Shown here: one piece after another, positions 25,710 through 34,601 of the stretch
Numbering within the stretch: the stretch's first letter is position 1
How the letters are laid out: the number at the start of each line of letters is the position of its first letter
Source of the DNA: Shumkonia mesophila
Lineage (GTDB): Bacteria; Pseudomonadota; Alphaproteobacteria; Rhodospirillales; Shumkoniaceae
Length of the DNA stretch: 64,000 bases
Direction of reading: 5' to 3'
NCBI RefSeq assembly: GCF_026163695.1
Contig: NZ_JAOTID010000002.1
Span: 461,511-525,510, forward strand
Notes under the pieces: generated by a model
The model's database searches: none
What the model was told of the DNA's origin: nothing
The model's input: the letters and a program-made list of their open reading frames with translations, nothing else
Made by a program: the position numbers and the translations under genes

Positions 25710-26498
25710 TCAGGTCTTCTCCAGTGATCGTGGAAGAAGGTCGGTGTCGTCGCCGCTCCGAAGGCCAAGGTCGAGGCCGGTGCGCTCCATGACACTGACC
25801 GCGGCGTCGAAGGCGGCTTCCGGCTGGCGGAGACGAATGCATTCCATCAGTTTGCGGTGGCGCTCCAGACTGTCGCGCAGTTCTTCGGCGGTGTCGTTGC
25901 TCTTGCGGATGACCAGCAGGATCGACGGCCGCAGGATGTGGGCCAGCTGCGCCCACACCAGGTTGTGCGTGGCGCGATAGATGGCGGCGTGAAACTCGAC
26001 ATCGGAAATGCTGAACTCCGGCAGGTCCAGCGCGCTTTTGGCGCCGTCCGTCCCCTCCAGCGCCTGTTCCATCGCCAGGAACGCCTCTTCGATGCCGGCC
26101 AGGTCGCGGGCGGTGGCGCGCCGCGCTGCCAGGGCGGCGATGAACGGCTCGGTCGATCGCCGGAACTGATAGATCTCGCGCAGGAATTCGGGATGCGGGT
26201 TGGCGTACTGGCTCATCCACCCGGTGACCATGGGGTCGAGCACGTTCCAGTCGCGGTATTCGGTGACGACGGTGCCCTGCCCGCTCTGCCGGCGCACGAT
26301 GCCCAACGAGACCAGGGTCTGAAGGCCGCTGCGCACCGAGGCGCGGCTGACGCGAAAGGCTTCGACCAGATCGACTTCCTTGGGAAGCAGATCGCCGGGC
26401 CGGTAGGCCCCGGAAAACAGGTCGCTGGCCAGTCGCGTGGCGACCTTGTAGCCAAGATCGTGTGGCACGTTTGAGGTGGGAAGCGTCCCGGAAGCCAT
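25710..26498 (-). CDS. GntR-family regulator (FCD/FadR subfamily)
   Basis: 262 residues. Winged helix at about 15-85 (LPKEVDLVEAFRVSRASVRS), then an FCD domain with the His/Asp metal-site pattern (ISDVEFHAAIYRAT, RHRKLMECI). Such regulators of the DgoR/UxuR type respond to sugar acids. ATG at 26498; an in-frame TTG at 26555 is less likely. First gene of the operon of TRAP system 3, dgoD and the IlvD-type dehydratase, with a palindromic operator candidate 39 bases upstream. Confidence 0.88.
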   Translation of the reverse strand: MASGTLPTSNVPHDLGYKVATRLASDLFSGAYRPGDLLPKEVDLVEAFRVSRASVRSGLQTLVSLGIVRRQSGQGTVVTEYRDWNVLDPMVTGWMSQYANPHPEFLREIYQFRRSTEPFIAALAARRATARDLAGIEEAFLAMEQALEGTDGAKSALDLPEFSISDVEFHAAIYRATHNLVWAQLAHILRPSILLVIRKSNDTAEELRDSLERHRKLMECIRLRQPEAAFDAAVSVMERTGLDLGLRSGDDTDLLPRSLEKT

Positions 26499-26536
26499 TG
26501 CCTTGATTCTTTTCAGGTCTGATCGCAGCCTAGTGT

Positions 26537-26547
26537 TTGTCAGACAT
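26537..26547. promoter_or_regulatory. Candidate GntR operator TTGTCAGACAT
   Basis: TGTC-A-GACA is a perfect odd palindrome; the 11-base TTGTC-N-GACAT form resembles the T(T/G)GTC-N-GAC(A/C)A sites used by many FadR-type GntR proteins. It lies 39 bases upstream of the gntR start codon, so autoregulation of the whole operon is the likely role. Confidence 0.5.
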
Positions 26548-26621
26548 GAAAGCAAGAAGGTAAGATATGCAATGGGTCAGGTCAGAGGGGTGACGCGAGC
26601 CATTTGGCGGGGCGCGGCGGC

Positions 26622-27524
26622 CTAGCCGAAGTCGCGGATCAGATGATCGCGGACGATGGTCACGAAGTCGTCGACCAGCCGCGAGCGCGGCCGCCAGGCG
26701 GCGAGGACGACGGAGAATTCATAGGGGATGCGGGGCCGGAACGGACGCACCACCAACCCCGCCTCCCCTGCCTCGCGCACCGCGAAAGGATCGACCACCG
26801 AAATGCCGAGGCCGCGCGACACGAAGATGCAGGCGGTCGCCGCGTAGCGCACCTCGATGCGGTCGTTGCAGTGGACGTTGGCGGCTTCCATGACCTTGTG
26901 GATTTGGTGGCGCAACAGGCTGCTCGATCCCAGACGGATGAAGTCGTTGCCTTCCAGATCGCGGACGTGAACCTCGTCCTGGCGGGCCAGCGGATGGCCT
27001 TTCGGCACCACGCAGACGGCTTCGGTCGGCGGCAGCGGCCGCACCTCCACCCCAGGATGCGGCATCGGCGCGTAGGCGAGACCGATGTCGTATTGGTGGC
27101 GGGACACCAGATCGATGATGTTGACCGAACTGTCCTCGTGAAGGGTCACCGAGGCGTTGGGGTGTTCGTCGAGGAAACGGCTGACCAGGGGCGACAGGTA
27201 GCCGACGGCCAGGTTGGGCATGGCGGCCACCCGAAGCATTCCCGTACTGACGCCGCGGATGGCGGCGGCGGTTTCGCGGATCTTCTCGTTGCCGATGAAC
27301 ATGCGCTCCACCTCGATGTTGAGCAGAAGCGCCTCCTCGTTCGGCGTGATGCGGGCGCCGGCACGCTTGAACAGGGTGAGGTCGAGGTCGCGTTCGAGGT
27401 CGCGAATCAGCCGGCTGACGGCGGGTTGCGAAATGTTCAGCATCTCGCCGGCGCCGGTCATGCTGCCGGTCAGGATAACCGCGCGGAATGCCTCAATTTG
27501 TCGCATATTGATGGGTTTGGCCAT
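26622..27524 (-). CDS. LysR-family transcriptional regulator
   Basis: 300 residues, normal LTTR. HTH in MTGAGEMLNISQPAVSRLIR (about 20-40), then an effector domain with DLVSRHQYDIGLAYAPMP. Divergent from the 2-hydroxyacid dehydrogenase/TAXI operon at 27652, which it probably controls. Its DNA-binding region resembles that of the LysR at 38252-39193, so the two may be related paralogues that recognise similar sites. Confidence 0.9.
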   Translation of the reverse strand: MAKPINMRQIEAFRAVILTGSMTGAGEMLNISQPAVSRLIRDLERDLDLTLFKRAGARITPNEEALLLNIEVERMFIGNEKIRETAAAIRGVSTGMLRVAAMPNLAVGYLSPLVSRFLDEHPNASVTLHEDSSVNIIDLVSRHQYDIGLAYAPMPHPGVEVRPLPPTEAVCVVPKGHPLARQDEVHVRDLEGNDFIRLGSSSLLRHQIHKVMEAANVHCNDRIEVRYAATACIFVSRGLGISVVDPFAVREAGEAGLVVRPFRPRIPYEFSVVLAAWRPRSRLVDDFVTIVRDHLIRDFG

Positions 27525-27651
27525 GATTTCTCGTCCCCGGGGCGCTTAAAAATCATGCAGTGCGTCCATCTAGTATAACATTTCTATATAATTGAACACA
27601 AACAATCGTTCTCTTATTCTGATGCCCGTTCTCCCGCAAGGAGGCCCAGAC
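27525..27651. promoter_or_regulatory. Divergent promoter region, lysR / 2-hydroxyacid dehydrogenase operon
   Basis: 127 bases, AT-rich between about 27570 and 27625. TATAAT occurs on the plus strand at 27587-27592, inside TTTCTATATAATTG, a good -10 element. No clear -35 is seen, as expected of an activator-dependent promoter. GTATA and CTATA half-sites flank the spacer ACATTT just upstream. CAAGGAGG at 27638-27645 is the ribosome site for the dehydrogenase. Confidence 0.5.
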
Positions 27652-28626
27652 ATGGCCATTTGCCTTTTGATCCAACCCATCCACGAGGCGGGCGTCGCGC
27701 TCCTGCGCCAAGCGGGCCTTGAGGTCCGCCGGGCCTCCGCCTTCGACATGGACACGGTGGCCGCCGAGATCGTGGACGCCGATGCCGCCATCTGCCGCAA
27801 CGCCGGGCTCAACGCCGCGGCCATGAAGGCGGCGGCCAGGCTGAAGGTGTTGGGCAATCACGGTATTGGGGTCGATCCGGTCGACGTCGGCTATGCCACC
27901 GAGATCGGCCTGCCGATCATTTTCACGCCCTACGCCAACGTGCAGTCGGTGGCCGAGCACACCATTCTGCAGATGCTGGCGATTTCCAAGCGTGTGCGTG
28001 AGGCCGACGCCGCCGTGCGGGCCGGCCACTACGACATGCGCTATACCGGCGAGTTCCACGAGCTGTCCGGCAAGACGCTGGCGCTCATCGGCTTCGGCCG
28101 CACCGGCCGCTATACCGCGAGGATCGCCAAGCACGGGTTCTCGATGCGGGTGATCGCCTACGATCCCTACGTCGAGGATGTCGTTCTTGCCGAGGAAGGT
28201 GTCGAACGTGCCTCCGATTTGGATGCCCTGCTCGGCGAAGCCGACGTCGTCTCGCTGCACTTGCAACTGACGCCGGAAACCCGGGGCCTGATGAATCGCC
28301 AGCGGCTGGCCCAAATGAAGCGGGGCGCCATGCTGGTCAACACCAGCCGCGGCGGCCTAGTCGACGCCGATGCGCTGGTCGAGGCCGTCACCAGCGAACG
28401 GCTGGCGGGCGCCGCCATGGACGTCTTCGACAAGGAACCGCCGCCGGCCGACCATCCCTTCTTCAAGGTCGAACGCATCCTGTTGTCGCCGCACATCGCC
28501 GGTGCCACCCGCGAATGCCTGGAGCGCACCGCCGTGCAGACGGCCGCCCAGGTCATCGAGGTTCTGCAAGACAAACGCCCCGCCCATTTGGTCAATCCCG
28601 CGGTTTGGGAGAGCCGCCGGCGGTGA
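27652..28626 (+). CDS. D-isomer 2-hydroxyacid dehydrogenase (phosphoglycerate dehydrogenase-like)
   Basis: 324 residues. NAD-binding GFGRTGR at 148-153 region, with an Asp (DPYVED) at the end of the second strand favouring NAD. Catalytic triad R233 (NTSRGGL), E262 (KEPPPADHP) and H281 (SPHIAGAT). Reaction: reversible oxidation of a D-2-hydroxy acid to a 2-oxo acid. Start at 27652 with GGAGG upstream. First gene of an operon encoding a TAXI transporter, aldolase, isomerase-like protein and carbamoylase, so it likely processes an organic acid from the same pathway. Confidence 0.88.
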   Translation: MAICLLIQPIHEAGVALLRQAGLEVRRASAFDMDTVAAEIVDADAAICRNAGLNAAAMKAAARLKVLGNHGIGVDPVDVGYATEIGLPIIFTPYANVQSVAEHTILQMLAISKRVREADAAVRAGHYDMRYTGEFHELSGKTLALIGFGRTGRYTARIAKHGFSMRVIAYDPYVEDVVLAEEGVERASDLDALLGEADVVSLHLQLTPETRGLMNRQRLAQMKRGAMLVNTSRGGLVDADALVEAVTSERLAGAAMDVFDKEPPPADHPFFKVERILLSPHIAGATRECLERTAVQTAAQVIEVLQDKRPAHLVNPAVWESRRR

Positions 28627-28661
28627 TCCGCCGGCCATTTCAGGAAGAGAGGACAGAAACG

Positions 28662-29618
28662 ATGAAAACGAGCCGCCTTTCAGTCGCCGCCGCCGTTCTA
28701 GCGCTTTCCCTCGCCTCCTCGGCAAATGCCGCCGAAGTGAAGTTCATCAATATCGCGACGGCAAGCACGTCCGGATCGTATTATCCGGCCGGTCTCGCCA
28801 TCTCGAAGCTGATCAACGACAACCTGAAAATCCGCGCCTCGGCCCAATCTTCGGCCGGGTCGGTCGAGAACGTCTCGCTTCTGCAAAACCGGGAAGCGAA
28901 CATGGCGATCATCCAGAACAACGTGGTCCGCGATGCGATGGATGGAAAGGGAACCTTCGAGGGCAAGGCCTACAAGGACATGGCCGTGCTGTGCCCGCTG
29001 TTCACCAATACCGACCACATCGTCATCCGCGTCGGTTCCGACATCAAGGCGCTCAAGGACATCAAGGGCAAGAGATGGGCCGTTGGCGCACCGGGGAGCG
29101 GCACGATCCTATCGAACGAGGCGGTCCTGTCGGGGGCCAATCTGACCATCAAGGACGTCCAGGCGGAGTATATCGGCCAGACCGAGGCGCTCGCCGCCTT
29201 GCAGAACGGCATCATCGACGGCGCCGACGTCATTTCGGGCGTTCCCTACAGCCAATTCGATCAGGCCCGCATGTCTTCCGGCGGCCGTCTCGCCCTCTAT
29301 TCGATGACCCCCGAGGAGCAGAAGGAGACCGTCGAGAACAGCGGCTGGAAAGCGCCGGTCACGATTCCCGCCAACACCTATCGCGACCAGCCGAACCCGG
29401 TCCTGACGGTGTCGCATCTCGCGTTGATCATAGTACCGAGCGACCTGCCCGAGCAGCTCGCCTATGACATCCTGAAGCTCCTGCATGCCAAGACCGCCGA
29501 ACTTCGCAAATCCCATGGCGGGTTCTCGACGTTCGACCTGTCGACCGCATCCGAACAGGTGAACGCGCTGAAGCTGCCCGTTCATCCGGGAGCGAAGCGC
29601 TTCTACGAGACCATGTGA
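28662..29618 (+). CDS. TAXI-family TRAP solute-binding protein
   Basis: 318 residues with a signal peptide of about 23 residues. The mature start EVKFINIATASTSGSYYPAGLAIS carries the TAXI hallmark (T-SGxYYPxG). TAXI proteins work with a fused TRAP permease and bind amino acids or dicarboxylates. GAGAGGA lies about 9 bases upstream of the ATG. Partner permease follows after 91 bases. Confidence 0.92.
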   Translation: MKTSRLSVAAAVLALSLASSANAAEVKFINIATASTSGSYYPAGLAISKLINDNLKIRASAQSSAGSVENVSLLQNREANMAIIQNNVVRDAMDGKGTFEGKAYKDMAVLCPLFTNTDHIVIRVGSDIKALKDIKGKRWAVGAPGSGTILSNEAVLSGANLTIKDVQAEYIGQTEALAALQNGIIDGADVISGVPYSQFDQARMSSGGRLALYSMTPEEQKETVENSGWKAPVTIPANTYRDQPNPVLTVSHLALIIVPSDLPEQLAYDILKLLHAKTAELRKSHGGFSTFDLSTASEQVNALKLPVHPGAKRFYETM

Positions 29619-29709
29619 CGGTCGTAACGCGACGGGGGGGCGGCCGCGGGCATCCGCGCTGCCTCTCCCCGCCGACCCCCGTGGCGTCGGAATCCGGAAG
29701 AGAACAATC

Positions 29710-31653
29710 ATGGACTCGTCATCAAAGACCCCCAAGGCCGAAGAGGCGGGTCTCCTGCGCTTCGAGGGATGCGGCCGCGGCGTGCGGGGCCATCACGCGT
29801 GGATCGCCGGCGGTCTTGCTGTTGCGACGGCGGTTTTCATCCTTCTGATCAACAGTTTCCTTCTGATGGACCTGATGCGGCGCAGTGCCGTCTTCATGGG
29901 CCTGGTTCTGGCGCTCACCTTTCTGCTTTTTCCTTATGGCAAAGGAGGGAAAACCAAGCAGCCGAACGCCCTCGATTACCTGTTGGCGGTGGCCAGCATG
30001 GCGTGCGGGCTCTATATTTTCGTGACGTACGACGCCTTCGTCGCCCGCAATCTTCAGATGACGACGGCCGATGTGGCGTTCGGTGTTACGGCCCTGTTCC
30101 TCGTCCTCGAAGGCGGTCGGCGGTGCCTGGGCATCTGGCTGCCGGCGCTGGCCCTGCTGTTCCTGCTTTACGCCATCTATGGCCAATGGCTTCCGGCGCC
30201 GCTCGGCCACTTCGGCGTGCGGCCGGAACGGCTGGTCATGCGGATGTATCTGGTCAGCGAAGGCATGTTCGGCAGCATCTTCCAGATCGCCCAGACCTAT
30301 ATCGGGCTGTTCGTGTTGTTCGGCGCCTTTCTGGTCGCCACCGGAACGACGGAAATCCTGACCCAGGTCGGCCTTTCGGTTTCCGGCCGTTTCGCCGGGG
30401 GCCCGGCCAAGGTCGCCGTCGTCGCCAGCGGCTTGACCGGCATGATCTCGGGCACCGCGGCGGCCAACGTGGCGACCACGGGAACCCTTACCATTCCGAT
30501 GATGAAGAAGGCGGGCTTCCGGCCGGAATTTGCGGGCGCGGTGGAAGCCATTGCATCGACCGGCGGGCTGATCATGCCGCCGATCATGGGCGCCGCCGCA
30601 TTCCTGATCGCGGAATTCGTCGGCATTCCGTACGCCGAGGTCATGATCGGCGCCATCATTCCGGCCCTCCTCTATTACGGGTCGCTGATGGCCGTCATCC
30701 ATTGCCGCGCGGTCAAGCGCGGAATCCGGGGACTGGCGCGCGAGGAGATTCCGCCGTTCGCGGGCGTTCTGCGCGCCAACGGCCATCTTCTGATCCCGAT
30801 CGTGCTTCTTGTCTATCTGTTGATGGACGGATACACGCCAACCTTCGCCGCGATGTATAGCATCGCGGCGACGGTTGCCCTCAGCTATCTGCGGAAATCG
30901 TCCCGACTGACCCCCCGTCGATTCCTGTTGGCCCTGATGCAGGGCGGTGCGGCGACGGTTTCGGTCAGCGTCGCCTGCCTGGTGGCCGGCATCATCGTTG
31001 GCGTCATTTCGATCACCGGCGTCGCCGAGGTCTTCACCAGCTACATCGAGCAGTGGTCGAATGGCAGCCTGGTCGTCGCGCTCTTCCTTACCGCCATCGC
31101 CGCCATGCTGCTGAGCTGCGCCCTTCCCGCCACCGCCGTCTATATCGTCGTCGCCGTTACCGTCGCGCCAGCCCTTATCCAGATGGGCGCCGCGCCCCTG
31201 GCCGCCCACTTCTTCGTCTTCTGGTTCGGGGTGCTGTCCAATATTACGCCACCGGTGGCCATTGCCTGCTTCACGGCGGCCGGCATCGCCGGGGCCAGCC
31301 CGGGGTCCATCGCGTGGAATGCCATGCGCATGGCCCTGCCCGCCTTTCTCATTGCCTTCGTACTGGTTCACTATCCCGACCTTCTGTTCGTCGACTGGTC
31401 GCTCTGGACCCTGGTTCGCACGCTGCTGTTTTCGATCGTCGGGATCGCCGCCTATATCGTGGGCACCGAGGGATATTTCTTCGGACCCGTCGGCCGGATC
31501 GAGCGGGTGCTGTTCCTCGGCGTCATGATCTTGTCCCTTGCCATGCCGGGCGTGCTGAGCAGTTGGATCGGGATCGGCGCCTTTTGCGTATTGACCGTCT
31601 TCGTCTATTGGAAATCCGCCCGCCGGGCCGCGGTCCGGCCGGACGTCGCTTGA
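29710..31653 (+). CDS. TRAP transporter fused permease (DctQM fusion, TAXI type)
   Basis: 647 residues and about 16-18 hydrophobic segments: an N-terminal four-helix DctQ-like part (to about 170) joined to a DctM-like domain. Typical motifs are GMISGTAAANVATTGTLTIPMM and GVLSNITPPVAIACF. An extra C-terminal helical block (about 560-640) is common in this class. GAAGAGAA precedes the start. Pairs with the TAXI binding protein just upstream. The 91-base gap before it is GC-rich with imperfect inverted repeats but no clean single hairpin. Confidence 0.92.
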   Translation: MDSSSKTPKAEEAGLLRFEGCGRGVRGHHAWIAGGLAVATAVFILLINSFLLMDLMRRSAVFMGLVLALTFLLFPYGKGGKTKQPNALDYLLAVASMACGLYIFVTYDAFVARNLQMTTADVAFGVTALFLVLEGGRRCLGIWLPALALLFLLYAIYGQWLPAPLGHFGVRPERLVMRMYLVSEGMFGSIFQIAQTYIGLFVLFGAFLVATGTTEILTQVGLSVSGRFAGGPAKVAVVASGLTGMISGTAAANVATTGTLTIPMMKKAGFRPEFAGAVEAIASTGGLIMPPIMGAAAFLIAEFVGIPYAEVMIGAIIPALLYYGSLMAVIHCRAVKRGIRGLAREEIPPFAGVLRANGHLLIPIVLLVYLLMDGYTPTFAAMYSIAATVALSYLRKSSRLTPRRFLLALMQGGAATVSVSVACLVAGIIVGVISITGVAEVFTSYIEQWSNGSLVVALFLTAIAAMLLSCALPATAVYIVVAVTVAPALIQMGAAPLAAHFFVFWFGVLSNITPPVAIACFTAAGIAGASPGSIAWNAMRMALPAFLIAFVLVHYPDLLFVDWSLWTLVRTLLFSIVGIAAYIVGTEGYFFGPVGRIERVLFLGVMILSLAMPGVLSSWIGIGAFCVLTVFVYWKSARRAAVRPDVA

Positions 31654-31677
31654 CATGAAAAACTCCGGGAGAAATCG

Positions 31678-32466
31678 ATGATCAAAAGCAACCCCGTCAA
31701 AGCCCTGCTGAAAGCCGGCAAGCCGGCGTTCGGCACCTGGATCACGCTGTGCCCGCATCCCCGGGTGGTCAAGATCTTCGCGGCCGCCGGCTTCGATTTC
31801 GTGATCATCGAGATGGAGCATACCGACTTCAACATGCAGACGGTGGCCTCGCTCGTCATGCTGGCCCGCGAGGCCGGGCTGGTGCCGATCGTGCGCACGC
31901 CGGGGACCATCAAGCCGCACGACCTGACCCGTCCACTGGACGCCGGCGCCCAGGGCCTGCTGCTGCCCGCCATCGACACCCCCGAGCAGATCGACGCCAT
32001 CATCCAGGCGACCAAGTACTACCCGCTCGGCAACCGGCCGATGAACCTGCGCGGCCCGCATACCGACTACACGGTCGCCAAGCCCGAGGCCATCATCGCC
32101 CACCTCAATTCCCAGACGCTCTCCGTCGTCATGATCGAAAGCCAGATCGGCATCGACAACCTGGATGCCATCTGCAAGGTTGAGGGCGTCGACGCCGTCA
32201 TGGTCGGCCCCGACGACCTGTCGCAGGACCTGGGCGTGCCAGGCCAATTGACCCATCCCAAGGTGGCCGAGGCGGTAGATCGCATCTTCGCCACCTGCAA
32301 GGCCAACGGCGTCGCCTACGGCATGAGCTGTCATAACGCCGAGATGGCGGAAAAGCTGGTGGCCCGGGGCTGCACGTGGCTGCCCTACTCCAACGATGCC
32401 GCCATGGTGTTCAATGCCGCCACCGGCATCGTGCCGCAACTGATGAAGATCGGAGGGCGCGCCTGA
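31678..32466 (+). CDS. HpcH/HpaI-family aldolase
   Basis: 262 residues of class II pyruvate aldolase. Active-site residues in register with HpaI: H48 (IEMEHTDF), R73 (PIVRTPG), E154 (MIESQIGID) and D180 (VGPDDLS). Family members split 4-hydroxy-2-oxo acids such as 4-hydroxy-2-oxoheptanedioate or 2-dehydro-3-deoxyglucarate to pyruvate plus an aldehyde. The stop codon overlaps the next start (TGATG). Confidence 0.88.
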   Translation: MIKSNPVKALLKAGKPAFGTWITLCPHPRVVKIFAAAGFDFVIIEMEHTDFNMQTVASLVMLAREAGLVPIVRTPGTIKPHDLTRPLDAGAQGLLLPAIDTPEQIDAIIQATKYYPLGNRPMNLRGPHTDYTVAKPEAIIAHLNSQTLSVVMIESQIGIDNLDAICKVEGVDAVMVGPDDLSQDLGVPGQLTHPKVAEAVDRIFATCKANGVAYGMSCHNAEMAEKLVARGCTWLPYSNDAAMVFNAATGIVPQLMKIGGRA

Positions 32467-33281
32467 TGGCCCCAAGGAAGAAGACCGCCAAGTCGCAACC
32501 GCTGGGCATTTCGCCCGAACAGGTCGCCGGCACCACCATGAAGGCGGTGCAGATGTACAGCCCCTACGGCTATCGTGCCAAGATCGGCTTGATCGTGCCT
32601 TCCACCAACACGGTGAACGAGCCGGAATTCTACTACATGGCGCCGCGCGGGGTGTCGATCCACACGGCGCGCATCAAGCTGCTTGGCAAGGCGACCACCG
32701 AATCCTACCTGGCGATGGGCGCCGAGACCGAGCGCGCGGCCAGCGAGCTGGGCACCGCCGAGGTCGACGTCATTGCCTGGGGCTGCACCTCGGGCTCGGT
32801 GATCATCCCGCGCCAAAAGCTGGAGGCCAGCATCGTCAAGGCGGCCGGCGTTCCCGCCGTCACCACCTTCGGCTCGGTCCTGGCCGCGCTCAAGGCATTC
32901 GGGGCCAAGCGGATTTCGCTGGGCACGCCCTACGTCGACTTCGTCAACGAAGAGGAAGTGCGATTGCTGGAGGAGTCCGGGTTCAAGGTGTCGGCATGGT
33001 ACGGCCTGCGCCTCGGCGAGACGCAGGAGGAGCGCCGCGGCATCGGCCGCGTGCCCCCCGAATCCCTGTTCCGGCTGGCCCATCACATCGACCGCCCGGA
33101 TGCCGAGGTCATCTTCCTGAGCTGCACCAACTTGGCCACCATCGAGATGATCGATGAGCTGGAAGCCGCCCTCGGCAAGCCGGTGATCACCAGCAACCAA
33201 GCGACCTTCTGGCACGCGCTGCGTACCGCCGGCCTGAATGACCGCCTGGAAGGTTTCGGCCGCCTGCTCAGGGAGTTCTAG
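32466..33281 (+). CDS. Maleate isomerase-family protein (two-Cys Asp/Glu racemase superfamily)
   Basis: 271 residues. VPSTNTVNEPE at 45-55 is the maleate isomerase substrate loop, and both catalytic Cys positions are kept: C107 (WGCTSGS) and C220 (LSCTNLA). It differs here from the gene at 11019, which has Gly at the first site. A charged N-terminal extension of about 35 residues is unusual. Likely cis-trans isomerisation of maleate or a related unsaturated diacid. Starts within the aldolase stop and is followed 3 bases later by the carbamoylase. Confidence 0.82.
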   Translation: MAPRKKTAKSQPLGISPEQVAGTTMKAVQMYSPYGYRAKIGLIVPSTNTVNEPEFYYMAPRGVSIHTARIKLLGKATTESYLAMGAETERAASELGTAEVDVIAWGCTSGSVIIPRQKLEASIVKAAGVPAVTTFGSVLAALKAFGAKRISLGTPYVDFVNEEEVRLLEESGFKVSAWYGLRLGETQEERRGIGRVPPESLFRLAHHIDRPDAEVIFLSCTNLATIEMIDELEAALGKPVITSNQATFWHALRTAGLNDRLEGFGRLLREF

Positions 33282-33284
33282 GCC

Positions 33285-34574
33285 ATGCGGGCGTGGCGCA
33301 AGGAAGAGTTGGTCCCCGGCGAGGCGCTGGCCCGCCGGCTGTTCGACACCCTGGCCCGCGAGACCGCCGATCCGCCGGGCGTCACCCGGGTCGGCTTCGG
33401 CGAGGGCGAGCGCTTTGCCCACGAGCAGCTGGTCAAGGAGGCTGCGGCGCTGGGTTTCGAGGCGGCGCACGACGCCGCCGGCAACCTGTTCCTCACCCAA
33501 CCCGGCCAGGATCGGTCGGGGACCATCTACATCGGCTCGCACGTCGATACCGTGCCGCACGGCGGCAACTACGACGGGGCGGCCGGCGTCATCGCCGGCC
33601 TTGCCGCCCAGGCCATTTTCCAGGCGGCCGGCGTCAAGCCGCCTTTCGACATCACCGTGTTGGCACTGCGGGCCGAGGAAAGCTGCTGGTTCCCGCACAG
33701 CTATATCGGCAGCAAGACGGCGCTGGGCATCTTCGACGGCAAACTGCTCGACGTGCTCAAGCGCAGCGATACCGGCCGGACGCTGGCCGACCACATGCAC
33801 GAGGGCGGCTTCGATCCCGAGGCGGTGCGCCGCGGCGAATCGCTAATCGAGCGCAAGCGGGCCGTCGCTTACATCGAGCCGCACATCGAGCAGGCGCCGG
33901 TGCTGGAGATCGAGAAGCTGCCGGTCGGCATCGTCACCGGTATCCGCGGCAGCTTCCGCTATCGCACCGCCAAGTGCATCGGCGCCTATGCCCATTCCGG
34001 CGCCATGCCCCGCGAGTACCGCAAGGACGCGGCGGCGGCGACCGGCGAGCTGATCCTGCGCATGGACGAGTTGTGGGCCGATCTGCTGACGGCGGGTCGT
34101 GATCTCACGGTCACCTTCGGTGAGGTCATGACCAACCCGCTGCAGCATGGTTTTTCCAAGGTGGCCGGCGAGACCCACATCTGCCTCGACGTGCGCAGCC
34201 AGGACAAACAAACGCTCGAAACCGTGCGCGGAAGGCTGCACGCCATTGCCGACGATATCACAGCGCGCCGCCAAGTCCGCTTCGAGTGGGGCGAACTGAC
34301 CGGCAGCACGCCGGCCGTGATGTCACGGCCGCTTCAGGACATGATGGCGGCGGCGGCCAACCAGGCCGGCGTTCCATTCAAGGTCATGGCGAGCGGCGCC
34401 GGCCACGACGCCGCCACCTTCGCGCTCGAAGGCATTCCCACGGCGATGATCTTCATCCGCAACCAGAACGGCAGCCACAATCCGGACGAGGCCATGGACA
34501 TGGCCGACTTCGACCAGGCGCTCTCCGTGCTGGTGCACATGCTCTCGATGCCCGCCTCGACCTGGCGCGGCTGA
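33285..34574 (+). CDS. M20-family N-carbamoyl amino acid / ureidoglycolate-type amidohydrolase
   Basis: 429 residues of Zn-dependent amidase/hydantoinase-carbamoylase. Metal ligands: H86 in GSHVDTVPHGG, D97 in YDGAAG, E131-E132 in RAEESCWF, and His in PHIEQAPVLE and SGAGHDAA. The small lid domain lies at about 215-335. It cleaves an N-carbamoyl or ureido group releasing CO2 and ammonia. A second family member is encoded on the other strand at 35481. Together with the cyclic amidohydrolase it suggests a cyclic ureide pathway. Confidence 0.87.
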   Translation: MRAWRKEELVPGEALARRLFDTLARETADPPGVTRVGFGEGERFAHEQLVKEAAALGFEAAHDAAGNLFLTQPGQDRSGTIYIGSHVDTVPHGGNYDGAAGVIAGLAAQAIFQAAGVKPPFDITVLALRAEESCWFPHSYIGSKTALGIFDGKLLDVLKRSDTGRTLADHMHEGGFDPEAVRRGESLIERKRAVAYIEPHIEQAPVLEIEKLPVGIVTGIRGSFRYRTAKCIGAYAHSGAMPREYRKDAAAATGELILRMDELWADLLTAGRDLTVTFGEVMTNPLQHGFSKVAGETHICLDVRSQDKQTLETVRGRLHAIADDITARRQVRFEWGELTGSTPAVMSRPLQDMMAAAANQAGVPFKVMASGAGHDAATFALEGIPTAMIFIRNQNGSHNPDEAMDMADFDQALSVLVHMLSMPASTWRG

Positions 34575-34601
34575 GGCGCTCGCGCGAAAACCGGAGGACC
34601 C

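Noticed and set aside
29619-29709. Clean stem-loop between the TAXI binding protein and fused permease
   Set aside because: GC-rich inverted segments exist but pair only with bulges and alternatives, so I do not group them with the four perfect dctP/dctQ hairpins.
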